Virus record (IMG/VR): IMGVR_UViG_3300046751_000420
Location: 1 to 22,718 of that record
Strand: one strand, 5' to 3'
DNA: 22,718 nt
Source of the DNA: a virus
A program made the position numbers and the translations under genes. The notes beneath the pieces are model-generated. The model made no database searches. It had not been told where the DNA came from and was given only the letters and a program-made list of their open reading frames with translations. Of the stretch, positions 15,684 to 21,321 are shown piece by piece (position 1 is the first letter of the stretch; the number at the start of each line of letters is the position of its first letter).

Positions 15684-15904
15684 GCATTTACAGTTGATAC
15701 AATTAATAATTTTTCTTCATCCGTAAGAGTTGTGTACTCGGTAACATCTAATGCCCATTCTGAATCCTTTGTCATAAATGGTAAACTTACGTATCTCATT
15801 GCCCAATGTGGATCTTCGTGATAAGGCAACCCAATGGCTTTACCTTCTTGTTCTGCTTTTTCTAATCCCTTTTCTTCGGTTTCATATATTATAAACTTAT
15901 ACAT
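15680..15904 (-). CDS. Small conserved phage protein, 74 aa, function unknown
   Basis: ATG at 15902-15904, one base after the stop of the lectin-like gene, to TGA at 15680-15682, overlapping the next ATG. The sequence begins MYKFIIYETEEKGLEKAEQE, has a central aromatic stretch with His-Trp (HEDPHWAMRYVS), a WALDVTEY segment near residues 50-57 and an acidic helix with TLTDEEKL. I recall short proteins of similar plan downstream of fibre-type genes in marine phages, unnamed. No membrane segment or catalytic motif is visible. The beta-alpha look of the first 25 residues suggests a small compact domain, perhaps a chaperone or accessory to the neighbouring virion protein (inference only). Confidence 0.75.
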   Translation of the reverse strand: MYKFIIYETEEKGLEKAEQEGKAIGLPYHEDPHWAMRYVSLPFMTKDSEWALDVTEYTTLTDEEKLLIVSTVNA

Positions 15905-15905
15905 A

Positions 15906-16832
15906 TTATAAACTTTCTAATTCAACTTTTAAAGTAGCAACATCTCCACCACTTAATGCTTCTGTAAACAACATAGCTGTTTGAGTTCTTAAATCCGTAT
16001 ACCCCCATTCCATTTGAACGAGTTCAATGCTTTCACTTATTGTTGTTGCACTTGTACTAGCTACCTCACTATCACCCTTGTAAGCTTTTATAGTGGTTGT
16101 TGTTGCATCTGTTTTTTCTTGAGTGGCTGTGAACATTCTTAAAGTTGAATCAATAGCATCATCACTAATAACATTTAAAGGAGTATATGAGTCATCTTTT
16201 ATTGAGCTTCCAATGTATCCACTGTTTAAAACAGTAATAAGACCTTTATGTCTGTCGTTAAGTGAATAAGTAGGATTGTCGTCTCTTATGATAAAGATAG
16301 GAGTGTTACTTATAACACCCACTGTTGTCATATTCCTTAGAGTGCTTACGATTGTTGTCCCTTGACCATTTGTGTTACCCCCAAATGTTGAGTTTATAGC
16401 ACTTTGATCTGAAGTTTGTGATCTCACTTTAGACCTAGCATAAGGATTGAATTTTCTAAAGTACATATCATTGTTTGCATCATCGTATTGAGGAGCAGAA
16501 AATGAGTTATCTGAAAAATCAAATGAACCTTTTTGGTCATACATAACAGTTACCAAAGTTGTACCACTATTATACCAAGAAAGATAAGTGCCGTCAGTTA
16601 ACTCATCGGCAGTAAAATCTCTGCTAGTTGGGTTTGAAGTTCCATTGTATAATTGGCAAACATCATTGCCGTTTCCATATATATCAAGAAAGCTATAAAC
16701 ATTATTAGCCCTACTTGCAACAGTGGGTTCAGGTATAGGGCCAGGTCGTGCTTTACCACGTAATCCGTTCCATGCAGAAGCAAGGCTACCACTTAGTGTG
16801 CTAACAGCAGAACCTAATAGTGTTCTTTCCAT
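15906..16832 (-). CDS. Virion protein with ABF-B/lectin-like domain, 308 aa
   Basis: ATG at 16830-16832 (TAATG overlap with the upstream gene). The first 30 residues are Ser/Gly/Leu-rich, with a mild hydrophobic stretch and a Pro-rich linker at 29-36, probably an anchoring tail. From about residue 44, the pattern VYSFLDIYGNGNDVCQLYNG, then DFTADEL, then SWYNSGTTLVTVMYDQKGS, resembles the concanavalin-like domain annotated as alpha-L-arabinofuranosidase B (ABF-B) in many phage virion proteins (typical signature A-Y-S-L-R...V-T-x-W-Y-D-Q-S-G). The remainder is beta-rich with conserved-looking Gly/Asn turns. Such domains usually bind sugars on fibres or head appendages rather than cleave them. 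Its place between the adaptor and lysis segments fits a capsid, neck or fibre appendage. The catalytic residues of true arabinofuranosidases cannot be confirmed. Confidence 0.6.
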   Translation of the reverse strand: MERTLLGSAVSTLSGSLASAWNGLRGKARPGPIPEPTVASRANNVYSFLDIYGNGNDVCQLYNGTSNPTSRDFTADELTDGTYLSWYNSGTTLVTVMYDQKGSFDFSDNSFSAPQYDDANNDMYFRKFNPYARSKVRSQTSDQSAINSTFGGNTNGQGTTIVSTLRNMTTVGVISNTPIFIIRDDNPTYSLNDRHKGLITVLNSGYIGSSIKDDSYTPLNVISDDAIDSTLRMFTATQEKTDATTTTIKAYKGDSEVASTSATTISESIELVQMEWGYTDLRTQTAMLFTEALSGGDVATLKVELESL

Positions 16833-17152
16833 TAGTCAGTAAATTCCGTAGCTGCTATAATTGCACTTGTATCTCCAGATGCACACTTGAACTTAGCTGC
16901 TTGTGCAGTTCGTTTGTCCCAGGTGTAACTTCTCTCTGAATATATAACGTGTCCTACTGTAGCACTTGGTGTTTCACCCGTGAAGGTTACATATACGTTT
17001 GCATCTTGTACGTCTAGTGTAACGTATCTTGTGTTTTGATTATATGTAGTAGAAAATGGGACTACAGTACCGTCTGAGTTTACTGTAAGCATTTCCATAG
17101 ACGAAACGTCTGGGTTTACTGGTGGATATAAGTTTGTAACTTTTGAGTTCAT
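16832..17152 (-). CDS. Small virion-type beta protein, 106 aa
   Basis: Start ATG 17150-17152 and stop TAA both lie in TAATG overlaps with neighbours. The product is mostly beta: two to three strand pairs with the segments TVVPFSTTYNQNTRYVTLDV, NVYVTFTGETPSATVGHVIY and RSYTWDKRTAQAAKFKCASG, then a Ser/Ala-rich strand ending in EFTD. The T-F-D/T-G-x-x-P-S-A-x-x-G-H segment followed by Tyr-Thr-Trp recalls small proteins common in marine phage head-neck regions that I know only as structural or hypothetical. Single Cys, no signal peptide. A role as a head or neck decoration, or as a partner of the lectin-like protein directly downstream, is inference from context. Confidence 0.75.
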   Translation of the reverse strand: MNSKVTNLYPPVNPDVSSMEMLTVNSDGTVVPFSTTYNQNTRYVTLDVQDANVYVTFTGETPSATVGHVIYSERSYTWDKRTAQAAKFKCASGDTSAIIAATEFTD

Positions 17153-18153
17153 TATCTTGATTGTTTATTTACGTACGTTGAAAATTTTGTATTTGGGATA
17201 TTATTATTATTCATTATATCAACCTTTTCAAGTTGAAGATTTAAATGCTCGTCAGCCCGTTCGGATTCAACAATGGCTTTACTTGTTTGACCATCCATAG
17301 TTAAGAAGTCTGCATATGCACCGTGTGCTATATATGAGAAAAATTCTTCTGGTACTGGAATACTACTATTACTAAAACTAGAAATTACTTCGAATTTAGT
17401 AAAAGGAATTTTGTACGTTACGAAAACATTATTAGTATTTACATTTAATACATTGGCTCCGTCTTCTTCTACGAAAAAGTTATACTCAATTACCGAGTTT
17501 GATCTGTTTGCTACACCAGCATATATTCTAATAAATTCTCCAATTTGCTGCTTTTGTGTTTTGCCTCCACTATAACCAGATGAAAAAGTTGAATCAAAAT
17601 AATCCTCTGTAAAATTAACTGTATTACTTCTTTCCATCCGTGCAAACCCTGAGTAATCATCTGTTAAGTAAGTCCATTTTTTTACATCCCATGGGTTATC
17701 TCTTTCTGGAGTATCTGTTTGCCTCATCTGTATTGTTCCATCAGTGTAGGTGACTACTCCTTCTTCACTTATACTTATAGAATTAGACACTATATATAAT
17801 ATCTCCCACTTTTTGTCAGTGTTTTTTCGTACTACGAACTCATTAAAAATACCTACATTAGAAGGGTAGTACACTGCATTTTTGTTTGCATCGTCTCCTA
17901 CATGATACCAATAACTATTATCTATTTTAGTTCCTATATTAGCTAGAGCTGGGCCCAGTAACTTAAAAGAGTTTACTGTTCGTTCCTCGGAATTAACCAA
18001 GTATCTAGGCCATGCATTAGTTGTACTATATGCCGTAAAAAACCTACGATTAATAAAATTTGCTATATCATCTTCTTCAGAAGGTGCAAAAGATTTTACT
18101 CCAGCTAATGATTGTATCAGCTTGTATAGATCTCCGTAAGTTCTAGTTTGCAT
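17152..18153 (-). CDS. Probable head-tail adaptor / neck protein, 333 aa
   Basis: ATG 18151-18153 and its stop are in TAATG overlaps. The N-terminal helical part (MQTRTYGDLYKLIQSLAGVK, then E-E-D-D-I-x-x-F-I-N-R-R-F...A-Y...W-P-R-Y-L-V) is the pattern I associate with a family of marine podovirus neck proteins. The C-terminal part has IPVPEEFFSYIAHGAYADFL and MDGQTSKAIVESERADEHLN, a helical pair, ending in TYVNKQSR. Between them is a Tyr/Asn/Thr-rich beta insert of about 150 residues. In T7 gp11 and P22 gp4 a helical adaptor ring sits under the portal and gives the tail nozzle its docking site. Gene position between the capsid and nozzle genes fits this. The assignment to an adaptor is by architecture and order; direct homology was not tested. 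Confidence 0.6.
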   Translation of the reverse strand: MQTRTYGDLYKLIQSLAGVKSFAPSEEDDIANFINRRFFTAYSTTNAWPRYLVNSEERTVNSFKLLGPALANIGTKIDNSYWYHVGDDANKNAVYYPSNVGIFNEFVVRKNTDKKWEILYIVSNSISISEEGVVTYTDGTIQMRQTDTPERDNPWDVKKWTYLTDDYSGFARMERSNTVNFTEDYFDSTFSSGYSGGKTQKQQIGEFIRIYAGVANRSNSVIEYNFFVEEDGANVLNVNTNNVFVTYKIPFTKFEVISSFSNSSIPVPEEFFSYIAHGAYADFLTMDGQTSKAIVESERADEHLNLQLEKVDIMNNNNIPNTKFSTYVNKQSR

Positions 18154-18470
18154 TATGCTTTGTTCGGGCTTAGGTCAGAAAAGTTTTTGTTAAAGTACTG
18201 TAAAAATTCTTTGGACTTCACTTCTTCATCACCGTATTTACCTATTAACCTGAAGTATTCTCTTGCTGGCATTGTAGCTACACACTTTCCAAATAGTGGA
18301 TGAGTTTTACCTACGTGTTCCTTTGCTTCAAACCGTGCTCTCTGTACTCGTTCTTCTTCAGTTCTCTTCTCTATCTCAAATCCATTGATCAACTCCTTCA
18401 TAAAGGCATCGTCAACTTCTCCATCCGAGATGTTCCTAGGTATATTCGTAATGATGTTAGGTGCTTCCAT
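18153..18470 (-). CDS. Small conserved phage protein, 105 aa, function unknown
   Basis: An upstream in-frame ATG exists at 18510-18512 and would add 14 residues (MILGSGASAPSLLF). I prefer ATG 18468-18470 because the longer version would translate straight through the intrinsic terminator hairpin at 18471-18505, and the added residues look unlike a protein start. Neither start has a clear Shine-Dalgarno, so the choice is open. The product has an acidic N-terminus (SDGEVDDAFMKEL), a charged helix (EIEKRTEEERVQRARFEAKE), then HPLFGKCVATMPAREYFRLI and KSKEFLQYFNKNFSDLSPNK. I recall the HP-x-x-GKC-x-A-T-M-P-A segment from unnamed proteins next to capsid genes in marine phages. No enzyme motif is seen. 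It is probably a morphogenesis accessory. Confidence 0.7.
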   Translation of the reverse strand: MEAPNIITNIPRNISDGEVDDAFMKELINGFEIEKRTEEERVQRARFEAKEHVGKTHPLFGKCVATMPAREYFRLIGKYGDEEVKSKEFLQYFNKNFSDLSPNKA

Positions 18471-18505
18471 AAATAAAAGGCTGGGGGCCGAAGCCCCCGA
18501 ACCGA
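18471..18505 (-). terminator. Intrinsic terminator with UUCG tetraloop after the decoration gene
   Basis: On the minus strand a perfect six-pair stem GGGGGC/GCCCCC (plus-strand 18483-18488 and 18493-18498) closes a TTCG loop, giving the very stable C(UUCG)G tetraloop. A further GGU/GCC pairing outside a small internal loop extends the stem. It is followed by AGCC and then TTTTATTT. It lies just after the TAA of the decoration gene (18516-18518). A partial terminator here would let the promoter near 21078 make abundant scaffold-capsid-decoration mRNA while lowering downstream genes, as the T7 terminator after gene 10 does. Confidence 0.8.
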
Positions 18506-18515
18506 GAATCATTAA

Positions 18516-18968
18516 TTAACTGTTAGAGAATCTTAATGGGTCGAATACACGAACTCCAATAATAACTTCTCCGTCTGTTATATTAGCAACTGTTCCACCG
18601 AACTTATAAATAAGATTTACGGCAGATGCACCTCCTTCAGCAGGAGCTGCTCCAGCTTTAACTGTTGTGTTACCAGCAGATTGTGCTAGGGCTGTGCCAG
18701 TGTTGTACTTAGTTGCTCCGTTGTTACCATCAACGTCAAATGATGCAATTAATGTATCATCGTCTGTTCCTGTACCAACTTCAAGTGTAATGTCTGTTGC
18801 ACCAGCAATAGCTACTGACTCAACTGCAAAAGCAACATCAACTGCACCACCTGCAGGGATTTGGCCCCAGATAGTTTGTGCAGTACCTGAATTAATAATA
18901 TCTTGTTTGCTAAGAACTAGTACGTGTGTGAAATCACCGTTAGCTTCGTTTACTGTTAATTTACTCAT
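18516..18968 (-). CDS. Probable capsid decoration protein, 150 aa
   Basis: ATG 18966-18968 with AAAGGA nine bases upstream (18978-18983), a good ribosome-binding site. The product is Ala/Gly/Thr/Val-rich and beta-type with almost no charged clusters: LVLSKQDIINSGTAQTIWGQ, then VDVAFAVESVAIAGATDITL, then a Gly-rich loop with GTGTDDDTL, a strand ASFDVDG, and a final strand GEVIIGVRVFDPL. Placement immediately after the major capsid gene, 18 bases apart, and before a strong terminator is typical for head decoration proteins that stabilise capsids at three-fold or quasi-three-fold sites. I recall similar proteins beside SU10-type capsid genes in marine phages. It could alternatively be a head fibre or a minor capsid protein. 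Confidence 0.6.
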   Translation of the reverse strand: MSKLTVNEANGDFTHVLVLSKQDIINSGTAQTIWGQIPAGGAVDVAFAVESVAIAGATDITLEVGTGTDDDTLIASFDVDGNNGATKYNTGTALAQSAGNTTVKAGAAPAEGGASAVNLIYKFGGTVANITDGEVIIGVRVFDPLRFSNS

Positions 18969-18986
18969 AATATTTATTCCTTTCTA

Positions 18987-19994
18987 TTAACCTGTTATTT
19001 TACCGTGAGCTGCTGGGTGATATACACCTAGAGTCAATGAGCAATCAACGTAACCACGTTCACCACCACCCATGTTAGGTAGACGTGTAGATCCCATAGG
19101 AATCAAGTCGTGGATACCGTAGTACTCTGGGTTGACTAAGTAACCTTCATCAAGGTTAGTTGTGTCATTAGAGCACTTAGGATTGCTGTTAACGATTGTT
19201 ACTGTACCGAAGTCTGACTGATAGATCTCAACAGATAGTTTAATTGTTGAGTTACCCATGTCAGTGTTAACTGTACGGATGTATTGATCTGTACCTGCAT
19301 CAGTTGTACCATTAGCAAAACGTGCAAAATCAGAGATTTGTGTACGTAAGTTAGTATCAGCAACAAGAGTTAAGTTCTGTGTAGAACCGATTTGCTCATA
19401 TACTGAACGGATAAGTGTGTTCAACTGAGTTTCAGTAAGATCAGCACCTGCTGTGCTAACTGAACCTGCTGGTGTACGATAGTCTGAAGGTACGTCTGAA
19501 TCTGATCCACCAATCCAACGGCCTAAGCCACGGAGTTTGTAAGGTGTACCAGCTCCATCTTCTGCACTACGATCGTTATCTGATAGTAATGTTTTCTCGA
19601 TGTCACGTTTGATTTCACGAATAGCTTTAGCTTCTGCTTGGGCAACCTTAGCTGGTCCAACGGAATCAACTGCTTCTTGTAAATCAGAGACCATGTAATC
19701 TCTACGGAACTTTTGTACGTAATTACCAAGACGTGCACGAGATGCAAACTTGTCTGTAAATGCTGTGACATCAGCTCCTTCACTGATTCCTGTTGATACA
19801 GGATCAGCCAACTTGTCTACTGTCCACTCAACAAAAGTACTTGATGCTTTTGTTTTAGAGGCAGAAGATAGGACTGGAGTTTCTTCAGGTGCAAGGATTG
19901 TTAGGACATCCGTCAAATCCTCACGGTTAGAAACTGCAGACCCTGGACCCGTTAAAGGGGTTTTTGTGGGTGTAAAACTGTCTGAAAATGACAT
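18987..19994 (-). CDS. Major capsid protein, SU10/DUF5309 type, 335 aa
   Basis: ATG 19992-19994, with a purine-rich leader (TTAGAAAGAAAAAATT) but only a weak Shine-Dalgarno. The N-terminus (REDLTDVLTILAPEETPVLS, then SSTFVEWTVDKLADP) and the following YVQKFRRDYMVSDLQEAVDS with AEAKAIREIKRDIEKTLLSD match the N-arm, P-domain and long spine helix of the SU10-like/DUF5309 HK97-fold capsid proteins. The central part includes GLGRWIGG and the helix LTETQLNTLIRSVYEQIGST. The C-terminal half has VEIYQSDFGTVTIVNSNPKC, LVNPEYYGIHDL and a final GVYHPAAHGKITG. The length (335) suits the family. The gene lies directly between a scaffold-like gene and the decoration gene, as usual. No protease is seen in the window, so the arm is probably not processed by a nearby viral protease. 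Confidence 0.85.
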   Translation of the reverse strand: MSFSDSFTPTKTPLTGPGSAVSNREDLTDVLTILAPEETPVLSSASKTKASSTFVEWTVDKLADPVSTGISEGADVTAFTDKFASRARLGNYVQKFRRDYMVSDLQEAVDSVGPAKVAQAEAKAIREIKRDIEKTLLSDNDRSAEDGAGTPYKLRGLGRWIGGSDSDVPSDYRTPAGSVSTAGADLTETQLNTLIRSVYEQIGSTQNLTLVADTNLRTQISDFARFANGTTDAGTDQYIRTVNTDMGNSTIKLSVEIYQSDFGTVTIVNSNPKCSNDTTNLDEGYLVNPEYYGIHDLIPMGSTRLPNMGGGERGYVDCSLTLGVYHPAAHGKITG

Positions 19995-20017
19995 AATTTT
20001 TTCTTTCTAATTATTTG

Positions 20018-21034
20018 TTATTGTGATTTTTGTATGGTTCTGAGAGCAACGAAATCATTGATACTACCTGATGATTTGAAACGTTCTGATACTTCTTTCT
20101 GTGCTACGGACTTGTTAGATACTTTTCTTTCTGGTCTTGCTGCTGATCCTGTTCTAGCAGGAGGAGGCTTGATGCCAGTTTTTGCAACAATAGGATTAGT
20201 GTCCGTTATAGTTCTACGTCCGTACATACTGTTAGCTGCATGAGCTAATAAGTACGGCATTTGAGAACTTAACTCTGGAGCAGTCTTAGATAATTCTGCA
20301 ACTCGTTTGTCACTAATCATAGCATGGTAACGTTTTGCAGTAGGATTATTTTTATCTTTCATCCAATCAAACTCTTGTATAGCTTTTCTTTGAAATGCTT
20401 TAGTATTATTTTCTATAGCAACACCTTTCTGCAACTCTTGTGCTTGTGCTGGTACAAATTTATTTACTACATCTCTAGATTGTCTAAGTGTTTTCTTGAT
20501 TTCGGACTTTGTATATTCCTTGCCATCTAAGTCTGCAATTACATCGTGAGCTTTATAATCTTCGTGATCATCAAGTAAAGCTTCTGCCCACTCAATTACT
20601 TCACGAGCTGACTCATGATGCTGTTGTAGTTTAACTGGATCTTTTATATCCTTAAGAGGATTGTCTTTAACTACTGGTACTTTCTCTTTTTCTTTTTTCA
20701 AAGACTGAAGTTCTTGTTCCATACGTTGCATACGTTCCTCTGCTTGTTTTCTTCTTGCAGTTAATTCACCAAATCTAGCAACTGCTTTAGTTCCTAGCTT
20801 TTGACTAATATCTTTTAGTTCGGATTCAGACATATTGTCTAAATCAACATTTGAAAGAACATCTGTAGAATTACTTTCGGAAGTTTCCTTGTTGCTGCTC
20901 TCGGCCACACCTTGTACTTCTTCTGTAGGTTGTTCTACTTCTTGTGAACGTCTGTTAATAAAATCAGACGGTGATATGTTTTCCACTGAATTTTGTTCTG
21001 GCTCAGAGTTACCAGTAATGTTTTCGTTATTCAT
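20018..21034 (-). CDS. Scaffold-like protein, 338 aa
   Basis: ATG 21032-21034 is preceded nine bases away by AAAGGAGT, the strongest Shine-Dalgarno in the window. Residues 1-75 are acidic, Ser/Asn/Glu-rich and disordered. Residues about 80-125 form a charged coiled coil (ARFGELTARRKQAEERMQRM and following QELQSLKKEKEK). Residues about 150-290 are helical with SKTAPELSSQMPYLLAHAAN. The C-terminus is basic with PPPARTG...RKVSNKSVAQK and a final RFKSSGSINDFVALRTI. An acidic disordered head, a central helical core and a basic C-terminal helix-turn region that contacts the capsid protein are hallmarks of phage scaffolding proteins, which template procapsid assembly and leave before maturation. The position immediately before the capsid gene supports this. 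No protease motif is visible. Confidence 0.7.
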   Translation of the reverse strand: MNNENITGNSEPEQNSVENISPSDFINRRSQEVEQPTEEVQGVAESSNKETSESNSTDVLSNVDLDNMSESELKDISQKLGTKAVARFGELTARRKQAEERMQRMEQELQSLKKEKEKVPVVKDNPLKDIKDPVKLQQHHESAREVIEWAEALLDDHEDYKAHDVIADLDGKEYTKSEIKKTLRQSRDVVNKFVPAQAQELQKGVAIENNTKAFQRKAIQEFDWMKDKNNPTAKRYHAMISDKRVAELSKTAPELSSQMPYLLAHAANSMYGRRTITDTNPIVAKTGIKPPPARTGSAARPERKVSNKSVAQKEVSERFKSSGSINDFVALRTIQKSQ

Positions 21035-21043
21035 AATTTGTCC

Positions 21044-21051
21044 ACTCCTTT
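21044..21051 (-). promoter_or_regulatory. Strong Shine-Dalgarno for the scaffold gene
   Basis: AAAGGAGT on the minus strand, nine bases before ATG 21032-21034, close to the perfect anti-16S match. It decides the scaffold start and marks this gene as strongly translated. Confidence 0.7.
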
Positions 21052-21077
21052 ACGGCTGGAGAGATGCCGATAAAAGT

Positions 21078-21086
21078 ATTATAACA
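21078..21086 (-). promoter_or_regulatory. Putative extended -10 promoter for scaffold-capsid genes
   Basis: In the 56-base gap between the 76-residue gene and the scaffold gene the minus strand reads TGTTATAAT, a perfect extended -10 (TGnTATAAT). There is no clear -35 at 17 bases (sequence AAAGGG), as often with extended -10 promoters. Transcription would start near 21070 and give a short leader with a strong ribosome-binding site. The terminator at 18471-18505 would end this unit. No consensus phage-polymerase promoter was recognised. Confidence 0.45.
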
Positions 21087-21090
21087 CTGA

Positions 21091-21321
21091 CTACAAGTGA
21101 CCCTTTAGTCTTTCCATGTGACGTAATTGTAATCCATTCCAGTCTGTCATCTGTAGTATCTGATCATAGCATAAAATCATACCAGAGATCTGTTGTAGTT
21201 GTTCGGTATCAGCTTTGTGCAAAGAAGATATAGCTTCTTCCCTTAACGTATAGATAGTTTCTACAAATCGTGCAAACGATTCATGCTGGTGTAATGTTTT
21301 TATATCTTCTTCGTACGTCAT
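21091..21321 (-). CDS. Small conserved phage protein, 76 aa, between portal and scaffold genes
   Basis: ATG 21319-21321 overlaps the portal TGA by four bases (ATGA), so it is translationally coupled to the portal gene; the stop is TAG at 21091-21093. The product is all-helical: TYEEDIKTLHQHESFARFVE, then YTLREEAISSLHKA, then EQLQQISGMILCYDQILQMT and a final helix ending HMERLKGHL. I recall very similar short helical proteins in this exact place in many marine podoviruses, always unnamed. The size and helical hairpin look suggest a portal- or scaffold-associated assembly factor (inference). No other function can be read. Confidence 0.8.
   Translation of the reverse strand: MTYEEDIKTLHQHESFARFVETIYTLREEAISSLHKADTEQLQQISGMILCYDQILQMTDWNGLQLRHMERLKGHL

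Noticed and set aside
18510-18512. ATG as start of the gene after the decoration gene
   Set aside because: It would place an intrinsic terminator hairpin inside the coding region; the ATG at 18468-18470 fits better, though neither has a clear Shine-Dalgarno.
19523-19783. Minus-strand 86-codon frame inside the capsid gene
   Set aside because: Out-of-frame overlap with the capsid gene; Lys/Gln/Leu-rich with no initiation signal, so treated as a chance frame.
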